A DNA stretch of 64,000 nucleotides from Bryobacteraceae bacterium (lineage in GTDB: Bacteria > Acidobacteriota > Terriglobia > Bryobacterales > Bryobacteraceae): NCBI GenBank assembly GCA_019752335.1, contig JAIEMJ010000010.1:1-64000 (forward strand), read 5' to 3'. The translations under genes and the position numbers were made by a program. Position 1 is the first letter of the stretch. The number at the start of each line of letters is the position of its first letter. The notes below the pieces were generated by a model that was not told where the DNA came from, made no database searches, and saw nothing but the letters and a program-made list of their open reading frames with translations. Of this stretch, positions 52,555 to 61,119 are shown piece by piece.

Positions 52555-54293
52555 TTCCCCCCACCAATCATCCCGATAAGCGCCGTGGCCGCAGCTAGGC
52601 GATCGTCATCACTACCGAGGTCCTGACAGTTCTCGGTCCAACCCTCGCCCTCAACGGAAATTGGCCGAGTGTCGAAAGGTTGTTCAAAGACCCAGATGCC
52701 CCTGAGGCCTATCAGATAAGCCGAGTAGGGAAAGTTGCTGTGCTCGGGATTCAGCGCCGAATCGAGAGCAAGCCGCGTCAGCGCGGATGCGATGTGAGTA
52801 ATGTCAGCGTCGTCGGCGACCAATGGTTGCCCGTCCTCAACGTCATAGCCTGCCGCTTCTTTGAAAGGGGCAGGAGGAAGTGTTTCGAGGTATCTATTGA
52901 TTGAATCGCGCACCGCAAGCGGGTTCGGATCGCGACCCGGCCGAGCCCGAGCAATGAGGCCACCGATCCCGCCTGCATAAACTTCTCCCCAACAAAGCGT
53001 TCGACCTTTCGCCTTTGCCACTGCGGCCAGTGTGACAAACACCTTGGGATTGGCAGTCGCATCCACGATGACATCGCAGCCGCCAATCTCGTTGAGTCGC
53101 TTCGCCGCGGCGATTGACGATTCCTGTCCCGCGACGCGATGCAGATGAACTTCAATGCTCAAATTCGGAGCAATCAGGTTGAGCGCCTCTCTGACCGCCT
53201 CGGCCTTGTGAACACCGACAGATGCCCAGGAGAGTTCGTTCCGGCAAATGTTCTCAGCCGAGAGCACATCATCATCTACCAAAACGAAATTGCATACTCC
53301 GGCGCGGGCAAGCGAAACTGTAATCTTGCTTCCTATCGAGCCCAGCCCAATTATGGCGAACTTCGTTTGCTGCAAGCTTTCGTACTCGACGGGCAGTCGC
53401 CGAGTGGCGGTCTCCGGCAAAATAACGGCGTACTCGTGGACAGAGTCTTCGCTGACCCCGAATGCTCTCAAGGACGTTGCCGACTCCCCTTTCAGCAGCA
53501 CGATCGTGTCTTGGAAAGTCGTCGATCCTGGATCTCGATTGAGGCTGAAAGCATCCGCAGGGACGGCTCTCCCAATTTCCCGAATCAAATCATCTTTTGA
53601 TGCGATCGGCCCAATCTTTTCGAAAATCTCACTGCGGAGTGCCATGCCAACACCCTTCCATGCGAACAAGGGCGTGTAGGAACTCAAGCCGCTTGGAAGA
53701 TCAGTGATTTTGATGGAGGCACCATTCAACTCAGCTCCGGAAACGAAAGCGACTGTGGTTGAACTGTGTAGAAGATTATTGGTTTTGAGTGGGACCACCG
53801 TATCCGCTGGCAGTTGCGCGAAGAAAGCTCTGAGTTCTGGCGTCACGACAAATCTATGATTCTTACTCCGAAGCTCTTGCCCGCGGGTAACACTATGGGC
53901 CGACTGGACCGAAGCCGGCACCTCAGGATTGTGTTCCGTATGAAGCAGCTTGTACGTACTCCGAATAAGGTCCGCGCCAGTCACCGAAGTGTTCCAGTTG
54001 TCCGCACGCCATTCGAGACAAAGGGCTCCGCCAGCGCCATATTGATGCTGTGACCAAATTTCAGACCTATCCCGCGGGAACACAAATCCAGGAGTGTGCG
54101 GAAAGAATTCCGGATAAGTTAAGGTAGCTGAATAGACCTTCCCGTGAACGCGTAGATCAATATCCACCTGGACAGCGAATTCGCCGTCCATTCGCCAGTG
54201 CAACGCTTCGACCCAATCGACATCCTTGGCTAGGGCATCGAGATCGTCGCGCTCCTGCAGAAATCGTTTTGGGCTTTTTAGGACCCACTTCAC
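52551..54293 (-). CDS. E2-E1 fusion (ubiquitin-like conjugation enzyme, Cap2-like)
   Basis: A 580-residue fusion. Residues about 1-130 are E2-like: YPEFFPHTPGFVFP at residue 60 and the active-site region HQYGAGGALCLEW with Cys92. Residues about 305-560 are an E1/ThiF-type adenylation domain: FAIIGLGSIGSKITVSLARA (nucleotide loop 312-331), VLVDDD, NICRNE and K363; Cys434 (RTLCWGEVYAGGIGG) is a candidate transfer Cys. This equals the domain order of CBASS Cap2. The GTG start overlaps the MBL stop by one base (TAGTG). No separate ubiquitin-like or nucleotidyltransferase gene is visible. Confidence 0.9.
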   Translation of the reverse strand: MKWVLKSPKRFLQERDDLDALAKDVDWVEALHWRMDGEFAVQVDIDLRVHGKVYSATLTYPEFFPHTPGFVFPRDRSEIWSQHQYGAGGALCLEWRADNWNTSVTGADLIRSTYKLLHTEHNPEVPASVQSAHSVTRGQELRSKNHRFVVTPELRAFFAQLPADTVVPLKTNNLLHSSTTVAFVSGAELNGASIKITDLPSGLSSYTPLFAWKGVGMALRSEIFEKIGPIASKDDLIREIGRAVPADAFSLNRDPGSTTFQDTIVLLKGESATSLRAFGVSEDSVHEYAVILPETATRRLPVEYESLQQTKFAIIGLGSIGSKITVSLARAGVCNFVLVDDDVLSAENICRNELSWASVGVHKAEAVREALNLIAPNLSIEVHLHRVAGQESSIAAAKRLNEIGGCDVIVDATANPKVFVTLAAVAKAKGRTLCWGEVYAGGIGGLIARARPGRDPNPLAVRDSINRYLETLPPAPFKEAAGYDVEDGQPLVADDADITHIASALTRLALDSALNPEHSNFPYSAYLIGLRGIWVFEQPFDTRPISVEGEGWTENCQDLGSDDDRLAAATALIGMIGGGK

Positions 54294-55516
54294 TACGCGA
54301 ACCCCGCCGGCTTGTTTGGGACGACTGGCCGTGGTGGAAATGTCAGGCCACTCGCGGCGACCGACGCTCTCAGTAGTGACTTGGGCGGCGCGGGTCGATA
54401 GGCGAGACGCTCCAGTCCCATTTCATTGACAGCGAACTCCAGCGGCGCGACCTCCGCTTCTGATGGATACTCTCCGGTGCAGTAGAACGTGCCACCTGCG
54501 TCATCAACAATTGCTTCGTATTCTAGCCTCGCCCCGTAACAGGGCGGATCATCGTCGTCATCGTCAATGGGGCAACTGCTCGCGACAATCAAACCGCCGG
54601 TTCGAATCTGAGAGAGCGCCGCGCGAGCATCTTCCGAGACCTCAGCATCTTCGTGCAGTTCAGACCAGCTATCGTGCGACAGCGAGTGCCAGGAGCAATG
54701 ATGAGGCGTCTGCAGGATGTCGTATTCAAGAGGCGCTGGATTGTCCTGGTGCTTGTCCCACAACCGCTCCCAGATATCGACCTCTGCATCGCCTCCGGTC
54801 AGGAATTTAATTCGATTGAGGCTGGACTCGTTCGCTCCAAGCGCGATGTTGAGGATTACGCTGGAGTGATTCTTGCTGAGCAGGTCCTCGGTATCGGCAT
54901 CGGACTTCGGGATTGGGGCGACCAGGAATGCGCAGAAACACTTGTTGCGGCTCCCATTCACCCGATCAAACTCTTGATCCACCTTGACGAGTATTGAGCC
55001 GAGATCGTCCGTTTTGCCATCCTCGTCCTCGCCCAGCACAAGAATGCGATCGCCTGGATCAACTGGGTAGCCCCTTTCCCGATTCACCTTGACGCGACGC
55101 CGCGCTTCGGCATTGAACGCAGATGCGTCGCTACAAAGCACATGGTTCTTAGAGGCTCGCCGAAAGACCATTGGTGACGACCAGAGTTCCCGAATGAAGA
55201 TCCGCTTCTGCCCATCTGGCTTCTTGTCGTCTGGATATCCAGCCGGCGGACCCAAATAGAAGTGCTTGCAGAGACCTCGACAGTGATCTGCATCCGGATG
55301 GCTCAATAGGAACGCATCGACATAGGGCCGACCTTTAGCATCGCGCGCCAGGCGGGAGCGTAAATCGTTCGCGACATCCCTCGTATCGTCGTCGGGGTCG
55401 TCCGCTGCTTCTCTGATATTGCAGTCGATCAAGATCGTTGTCCGAACTGAGTCCCCCAATTTGAGAAGCGTCATATCGCCGTTGCCAACGGGAAAAAATG
55501 TGATGGTGGTGTTCAA
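54293..55516 (-). CDS. Metallo-beta-lactamase-fold protein, ComEC-like nuclease type
   Basis: A 407-residue cytoplasmic metallo-beta-lactamase-fold protein with no membrane segments. Ligands: LLSHPDADHCRG with His73, Asp75, Asp77, His78; NHSSVIL at 216; FLTGGDAE with Asp243; TPHHCSWHS with His272/273. This matches ComEC-type MBL domains, which include DNA nucleases, so a nuclease effector is plausible. The last 30 residues are Pro-rich and loose (PPRPVVPNKPAGFA). TTG start after AGGAG. It is first in the MBL/E2-E1/JAMM operon, divergent from the WYL regulator. Confidence 0.85.
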   Translation of the reverse strand: MNTTITFFPVGNGDMTLLKLGDSVRTTILIDCNIREAADDPDDDTRDVANDLRSRLARDAKGRPYVDAFLLSHPDADHCRGLCKHFYLGPPAGYPDDKKPDGQKRIFIRELWSSPMVFRRASKNHVLCSDASAFNAEARRRVKVNRERGYPVDPGDRILVLGEDEDGKTDDLGSILVKVDQEFDRVNGSRNKCFCAFLVAPIPKSDADTEDLLSKNHSSVILNIALGANESSLNRIKFLTGGDAEVDIWERLWDKHQDNPAPLEYDILQTPHHCSWHSLSHDSWSELHEDAEVSEDARAALSQIRTGGLIVASSCPIDDDDDDPPCYGARLEYEAIVDDAGGTFYCTGEYPSEAEVAPLEFAVNEMGLERLAYRPAPPKSLLRASVAASGLTFPPRPVVPNKPAGFA

Positions 55517-55535
55517 AAGGTTGCTCCTGCTCAGC

Positions 55536-55581
55536 TTAGATCTAAATTCGATTATACCACTACTTTTTAGATGGATCTAAA
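55536..55581. promoter_or_regulatory. Two operator-like palindromes between MBL and WYL genes
   Basis: TTAGATCTAA (55536-55545) and TTTAGAT-GG-ATCTAAA (55566-55581, perfect 7-bp arms) share the half-site TTAGAT/ATCTAA. They fill an AT-rich 89-base divergent promoter region with -10-like TATGCT at 55585-55590. Likely binding sites of the WYL regulator encoded next to them. Confidence 0.65.
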
Positions 55582-55605
55582 TGCTATGCTAATAGCAGAA
55601 TCTGT

Positions 55606-56505
55606 ATGCGTCAAGAATTGACCGACTCTGAATCTGCGGCCCCTGGATCTCACCCTCCAACCCCGCCCCCCAACTGGGTGCAACATCAACGACTGCTTTT
55701 CATCGAAGCTCAACTATGTTGGGGAGGCCGCCTTAACCGGTCCGATCTGATGACGCGGTTTGGAATCTCCCTCCCCCAAGCTTCCTTGGACGTTGCCAGG
55801 TATATCGCTGTAGCACAAGAGAATCTTTGCTACGACAAGCGCGAGAAGACGTACTTCGCAACACCAGAATTTACGCCGGTATTTCAGATTCCTGACGCAA
55901 CAGCATATTTGGAAGGGCTACGAAATCACCTTGGCGATCAATCCACCGGATGGACGCCGCCCCTGGACTACGTGCCACAGCCGAGCCGCCGGATTGATGG
56001 GCTCGTACTACGCAAGATCCTCATGGCAATTCGTCAGGCGCAGCGCGTCAGAGTTCTTTACCAGTCGAAGACCCGGGCAAATCCCACTGAGCGGGAGATC
56101 AGTCCTCACGCCATAGCTTTTGACGGATCTCGTTGGCACACGCGGGCCTTTTGCCATGAGCATTCGGAGTTTAGAGACTTCGTCTTTTCGAGGATTCTGA
56201 GCGTTTTGGGACATCAACCCACAGATGTAGATCCCGCGAGCGATCATTCCTGGCATCAAAGCATCGAGTTGATTTTCGTGCCCGACCCTGGCCTAACCGA
56301 TGCCCAAAGAAGGGTCGTGGAGTTGGACTACGCCATGGAAAGCGGCAAACTGTTGCTCAAGACGCGAAAAGCATTAGCTTTCTACGTGCTTCGCCAGCTA
56401 GGGCTGGACCCTCAATCGCCAGAGCCTGCCCCAAAGCAGCTTGCGCTTCAAAACCGAGAAGCTGTCGAAACAAGTTTGGAGACCAATGATCAAGCAAGCC
56501 GGTAA
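55606..56505 (+). CDS. WYL-domain regulator, BrxR/CapW type
   Basis: A 299-residue protein with an N-terminal winged helix (LLFIEAQLCWGGRLNRSDLM, RFGISLPQASLDVARY), a WYL domain (RVRVLYQSKT, SPHAIAFDGSRWHTRAFC, FRDFVFSRI) and a C-terminal wing (FVLRQLGLDP-like). The order and the WHTRAFC signature fit BrxR/CapW, transcription repressors found beside BREX, CBASS and other defence genes and thought to sense infection. Two palindromes lie before it. The short leader suggests the start could be slightly different. It overlaps the membrane protein gene by 20 bases. Confidence 0.85.
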   Translation: MRQELTDSESAAPGSHPPTPPPNWVQHQRLLFIEAQLCWGGRLNRSDLMTRFGISLPQASLDVARYIAVAQENLCYDKREKTYFATPEFTPVFQIPDATAYLEGLRNHLGDQSTGWTPPLDYVPQPSRRIDGLVLRKILMAIRQAQRVRVLYQSKTRANPTEREISPHAIAFDGSRWHTRAFCHEHSEFRDFVFSRILSVLGHQPTDVDPASDHSWHQSIELIFVPDPGLTDAQRRVVELDYAMESGKLLLKTRKALAFYVLRQLGLDPQSPEPAPKQLALQNREAVETSLETNDQASR

Positions 56506-57280
56506 GTCACTGAAAAGCCGCAATCAGCCACAGGTAATGACATTCCTTTCTGCGAATATCGTCGCCCTGGTGGCAGCTTTCGTTGGACTTGAAGCTTTGC
56601 AGGCTTTCATTGGGGCGGTCCGGGCAGGTGAGTGGTCGCACGTCTTGAAGATTCCAGCCTTGATTGCGGTTGGCGCGATAGCCACGCGGACGATTTCCTG
56701 GGCAATCCCGCGCGAGTGGAAAGAGACACTCGTGTTCTGGCGCAGGGGAATGCGTTCGCTTCCTTCCAGTGAAGCGTTCACTGTGATCGCGCCAAGTGAC
56801 CTCCGCATCGACATCCTGTCGCTCCAGAAGCGCTTCGGACAGCTCCCGACTGAATACCAGCAACAAAGCTCGCTGTGGTACGCCATCTACCGAAAGCATT
56901 GCAAGGATCTGGTGGTTGAAGATGCCAACTCGGCCTACCTGCTGTTCAGAGAGCTCACGGCAATCATGCCGGTACTGATAATCGGGTGCCTCTTTGGCGC
57001 ACTCTCCATTCAGCTATCTCTCTCTAATTCCATGCTAGCGGCACTCGCGCTGGGGTTCGAGTATTTCGTGGTGATGTACGCGGCCAGGAATGCGGGAAAG
57101 AGACTCGTAGCAAATGTGCTGGCGCTCGAAGCATCCGCAGAGATACCAAAGCCACAGCAGGCTCCCGCCCCGGCAAAAAAAGCCAGAAAGACGCCGGTTT
57201 CCCTGTCTGAGGTCCAAGAGCCGGTAGCCGTGGAGACGATTCGCAGCCGATCGGCGGGCCAATCCCGATTCAACAGTTAG
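56486..57280 (+). CDS. Four-helix membrane protein of unknown function in the defence island
   Basis: A 264-residue protein: membrane segments near residues 18-43 and 54-75, a cytoplasmic loop of about 80 residues (DILSLQKRFGQLPTEYQQQS, YRKHCKDLVVEDANSAYLL), two more segments near 155-178 and 180-200, and an Ala/Pro/Lys-rich C-terminal tail. No enzymatic motif. It is co-translated with the WYL regulator (20-base overlap, GGAG before ATG 56486). Membrane proteins in defence loci often act as effectors that damage the membrane; that is inference here. Confidence 0.7.
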   Translation: MIKQAGKSLKSRNQPQVMTFLSANIVALVAAFVGLEALQAFIGAVRAGEWSHVLKIPALIAVGAIATRTISWAIPREWKETLVFWRRGMRSLPSSEAFTVIAPSDLRIDILSLQKRFGQLPTEYQQQSSLWYAIYRKHCKDLVVEDANSAYLLFRELTAIMPVLIIGCLFGALSIQLSLSNSMLAALALGFEYFVVMYAARNAGKRLVANVLALEASAEIPKPQQAPAPAKKARKTPVSLSEVQEPVAVETIRSRSAGQSRFNS

Positions 57281-57359
57281 ACTGGCTAGGTGACCTTCAA
57301 TTTCACCTCGCAAAGTCGATCCTTGTAGCCCGCGATCCGGCCAAGAAAACTCCAGCAAA

Positions 57360-59828
57360 ATGACCAAGCTTACCCTCAGTCAACTCTCCAGTCTCCTCTT
57401 TCGTGCCTGCGACGACTTGCGCGGCAATATGGATGCGTCTGAATACAAGGAATACATCTTCGGCATGCTATTCCTGAAGCGCCTGAGTGACCTCTTCGAT
57501 CAGGAGCGGGAGCAATTGGCCAAGGACCTGAAGGCCAAGGGAATGCCCGAGCAGACTGTAGCGGAGCAACTGGCCAACCCCGACAAGTACACTTTCTTTG
57601 TCCCCGAAGAGGCGCACTGGTCCAAGATTCGGCATCTCAAGACGAACGTCGGCACCGGCCTGAACAAGGCGCTTGAAGCACTCGAAGACGCGAACGTCGA
57701 TGCATTGCAGGACGTACTGAAGGGGATCAACTTCAACCGAAAGATCGGCCAACGCTCTCTTGACGACGATACCCTCTCAAACTTCGTTCAGAACTTCGAG
57801 AAGATCCCGCTGCGGGATGAAAACTTTGAGTTCCCCGACCTTTTGGGTGCAGCCTACGAATACCTGATCAAGTTCTTTGCCGACTCGGCCGGCAAGAAGG
57901 CGGGTGAGTTTTATACACCGGCGGATGTCGTGCGCACCCTGGTCGAGATTGTCGATCCCCAGCCCGGCATGAGCGTCTACGATCCCACTTGCGGCTCCGG
58001 CGGAATGCTCATCCAGACACGAGACTACGTGAGCGAATGCGGCGGCGATCCCCGCAACCTCTCGCTCTACGGGCAAGAGAGCATGGGCACCACATGGTCC
58101 ATCTGCAAGATGAACATGCTGCTCCACGGGATTCCGCAGTCAGACATCCGGCAGGAAGACACGATCCGTCACCCGCAGCACAAAGCGGATTCGGGTGAAC
58201 TCAAACGATTCGACCGTGTGCTGGCCAACCCGCCCTTCAGCCAGAACTACATCAAGAAAGAAATCGAGTATCCGGGGCGTTTTGCCGTGTGGCTGCCAGA
58301 AAAGGGCAAAAAGGCTGACCTGATGTTCGTGCAGCATATGCTCGCCGTGCTGAAGGCGGATGGCAAGATGGCCACCATCATGCCGCACGGTGTCCTCTTC
58401 CGTGGCGGCGAAGAGAAGGAAGCCCGTAAGCACTTCATCGAGCACGGCTGGCTCGAAGCCATCATTGGCCTGCCCGCCGGGCTCTTTTACGGCACGGGGA
58501 TTCCGGCCTGCGTGTTGGTGATGAACAAGCTGGGTTCGGCGGCGCGCAAGCACGTACTCTTCATCAACGCTGATCGCGAATATCGCGAAGGAAAAGCCCA
58601 AAACTTCCTCAGGCCCGAGGACATTTCGAAGATCGTTCACGCCTATCGCGAGCACCAGGATGTCCCAGCCTATGCTCGTCTGGTGTCAGTGAGCGAGATT
58701 GCCGCTGAGGACTACAACTGCAACATTCGCCGCTATGTAGACAATGCTCCCCCGCCCGAACCGCATGACGTTCGCGCCCATTTGCAGGGCGGTGTGCCAG
58801 TGGTTGAGATCGATGCTTTGTCGCGCTTTTGGGCGAACTATGCCGGTCTGCGGGAGCGCATCTTTGTCCCTCGGAAGAACGATGCGGATTACGCTGATTT
58901 CGTGTCAGCGGTGGCGGATCGCCGCGCACTGGCAGAATTGGTGAAAAGCGATCCGGGCCTAGCGGAAGCGCACGCACAATTCCTTCAGACGTTAGAGACC
59001 TGGTGGACGAAGAACCGGCCCGCAGTTGAGGCCTTAGCTCCCCGCAATGGGAAAGCTGGGAATGTCTACGACCTGCGCCGACAGCTGCTCGCCTCCATCG
59101 CCCAGGCATTTGCCGGGCAGCAGTTGCTCACCGATCACCAAGTGCGTGGCGCGTTTGCCCGTTATGTAGACGATCTGAAAGCGGACTTGAAATCGGTGGC
59201 GGCCAGTGGGTGGGGGCCGGAATTGATTCCAGACGCAGATATCCTCGCCAGCCAGTTTCCGGAATTGCTCGCCGAGATGGAGCAGAAGCGGGCACGGCTT
59301 GCTGAGTTGTCGGCACTGTTTGCCGCCGCCGATGAAGAGGACTATGAGGACACCGACGATACTGGTGTGCTTCCGACCGAGCAGGTAAAGGCTCTCAAGG
59401 CTGAACTCAAAGAGGCCAACGCGCAAGCGAAGCTAGCCAAGCGAGAGGGCCGGAAGAGCGATTGCGATTCGCAGGCGAAGAAGGCGGCTGGCATTGAGCA
59501 ACGGTTGGGTCGTCATAAGGCGATGGAGGAAGAAGTCCGGAGTTTCAATGGTGACCTGCGGGCGAATGAGAAGAAACAAGAAGAACTAGTGGTGGCGGCG
59601 AGGGAGAAGATCAACAGCGAGCAAGCTCGCCGCGTAATTCTGGATCGCTTCCATTCCCTGCTAGTTGAGACTTATGTCAGTTATTTGCGCGGCGAGGAGC
59701 GCGACTGCTTGGCGGCGCTGGAAAATCTACACGCAAAGTACGCAATCACGGTTAAGGATATCGAAGGTTGGCGCGCAGCTAGCTCAGCACAATTAAAGGC
59801 GTTTCTGGTGGAGTTAGGGTATGAGTGA
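57360..59828 (+). CDS. hsdM: Type I restriction-modification methyltransferase subunit
   Basis: An 822-residue N6-adenine methyltransferase. The N-terminal helical domain ([20 protein letters not shown]) is followed by the SAM-binding motif [10 protein letters not shown] near residue 210 and the catalytic NPPF near residue 290. A C-terminal part of over 300 residues, longer than in most HsdM, includes an acidic stretch ([12 protein letters not shown]) and a charged coiled coil ([20 protein letters not shown]). It overlaps hsdS by 8 bases. Works with HsdS to methylate and, with HsdR, to cut. Confidence 0.95.
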   Translation: MTKLTLSQLSSLLFRACDDLRGNMDASEYKEYIFGMLFLKRLSDLFDQEREQLAKDLKAKGMPEQTVAEQLANPDKYTFFVPEEAHWSKIRHLKTNVGTGLNKALEALEDANVDALQDVLKGINFNRKIGQRSLDDDTLSNFVQNFEKIPLRDENFEFPDLLGAAYEYLIKFFADSAGKKAGEFYTPADVVRTLVEIVDPQPGMSVYDPTCGSGGMLIQTRDYVSECGGDPRNLSLYGQESMGTTWSICKMNMLLHGIPQSDIRQEDTIRHPQHKADSGELKRFDRVLANPPFSQNYIKKEIEYPGRFAVWLPEKGKKADLMFVQHMLAVLKADGKMATIMPHGVLFRGGEEKEARKHFIEHGWLEAIIGLPAGLFYGTGIPACVLVMNKLGSAARKHVLFINADREYREGKAQNFLRPEDISKIVHAYREHQDVPAYARLVSVSEIAAEDYNCNIRRYVDNAPPPEPHDVRAHLQGGVPVVEIDALSRFWANYAGLRERIFVPRKNDADYADFVSAVADRRALAELVKSDPGLAEAHAQFLQTLETWWTKNRPAVEALAPRNGKAGNVYDLRRQLLASIAQAFAGQQLLTDHQVRGAFARYVDDLKADLKSVAASGWGPELIPDADILASQFPELLAEMEQKRARLAELSALFAAADEEDYEDTDDTGVLPTEQVKALKAELKEANAQAKLAKREGRKSDCDSQAKKAAGIEQRLGRHKAMEEEVRSFNGDLRANEKKQEELVVAAREKINSEQARRVILDRFHSLLVETYVSYLRGEERDCLAALENLHAKYAITVKDIEGWRAASSAQLKAFLVELGYE

Positions 59829-61119
59829 ATCTAATTCCAACGATTCCTTCTTAGGATCGAAAACAATAGGGAGCCTAGCGATCCGGGTTGGCAGCGGGGT
59901 GACTCCGACAGGAGGCAGCAATGTTTACGTGGACACTGGTGTGATGTTTATCCGCAGCCAGAACGTCCTGAACTCTGGACTTTCGCTCGAAGATGTTGCG
60001 TTTATCGATGAGGCAACTCATCATCGAATGGCCGCTAGCGAGGTTTATCCCTTTGACGTGCTGCTGAACATCACTGGCGCATCGATTGGTAGATGTTGTG
60101 TTGTGCCGATGAACTTCGGTCCGGCGAATGCAAATCAGCATGTTTGCTCCATTAGGCTGGCAAAGCCGAATCAACGCGATGCTCAATTCCTGGCGGCAGT
60201 GTTAGCTTCTCATATCGGTCAGAAACAGGTCTGGAAACTCAACGCTGGCGGAAACCGCGAGGGCCTTAATTATCAACAAATACGATCTTTTGTTGTGCCG
60301 TGGCCTGCACAAGCGCAGCGATGGAAAGTGGCAGATATCCTCGCAGTATTGGACGAGACGATTGCGCAGACAGAGGCGTTGATAGCGAAGTACGAGCAAA
60401 TCAGGTTAGGGCTGATGCATGACCTGTTTACCCGCGGCCTCACGTCGGATGGTCGACTCCGCCTCACTGCTAGCCAGGCACCACATCTCTATAAGAAATC
60501 TCCCGTCGGTTGGCTTCCTAACGAATGGGATATCTCAACACTTGGGCAGTGCTGTGAATGGACCAGTGGGGGGACGCCAAGTCGAAACCGACCCGAATGG
60601 TGGGACGGCGACTTTCCATGGCTAACTCCAAAAGATATGAAAGCATTTGAACTCTTTGACACGAGTGAACACATCAGCCCTTTAGCAGCGCGGATCGTAT
60701 CACGGTTGGCCAAAGCCGGCACCGTATTTATTGTGGTTCGCGGAATGATTCTTGCGCATTCATTCCCAGTCGTAATTGGGTTGAGAGAGTTTGCTTTCAA
60801 TCAGGACATCAAGGCGGTGTGCGCCCGTGGAGATCTCTCGAACAGATTCTTGGCATATTGGTTCCGTGCACATCGGGACACCTTTCTTAAGCGAACCAGC
60901 GAGTCCACTCATGGAACGAAACGATTCGACCTCAGGGAACTGTTGGGCATGGTTCTGGCGGTACCAAGCATAGAAGAACAGATTGCCGTCGTTGATCGAC
61001 TGGATACCATTGGAGCCGCAATCGACGAAGAAGGCCGCTCCTTGGCAAAACTTTACCAACAGAAGCAGGGCCTCGTGCAGGATCTGCTAGGTGGCCGTTT
61101 GCGCGTTGAGGTTTCATGA
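59821..61119 (+). CDS. hsdS: Type I restriction-modification specificity subunit
   Basis: A 432-residue HsdS with two target-recognition domains (about residues 10-160 and 225-380) separated by a conserved helix ([20 protein letters not shown] in the second spacer, [20 protein letters not shown] in the first), which sets the distance between the two half sites. The second repeat begins [20 protein letters not shown]. The target sequence cannot be read from it. The start overlaps hsdM by 8 bases and the stop overlaps the AlbA_2 gene (ATGA). Confidence 0.92.
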   Translation: MSESNSNDSFLGSKTIGSLAIRVGSGVTPTGGSNVYVDTGVMFIRSQNVLNSGLSLEDVAFIDEATHHRMAASEVYPFDVLLNITGASIGRCCVVPMNFGPANANQHVCSIRLAKPNQRDAQFLAAVLASHIGQKQVWKLNAGGNREGLNYQQIRSFVVPWPAQAQRWKVADILAVLDETIAQTEALIAKYEQIRLGLMHDLFTRGLTSDGRLRLTASQAPHLYKKSPVGWLPNEWDISTLGQCCEWTSGGTPSRNRPEWWDGDFPWLTPKDMKAFELFDTSEHISPLAARIVSRLAKAGTVFIVVRGMILAHSFPVVIGLREFAFNQDIKAVCARGDLSNRFLAYWFRAHRDTFLKRTSESTHGTKRFDLRELLGMVLAVPSIEEQIAVVDRLDTIGAAIDEEGRSLAKLYQQKQGLVQDLLGGRLRVEVS

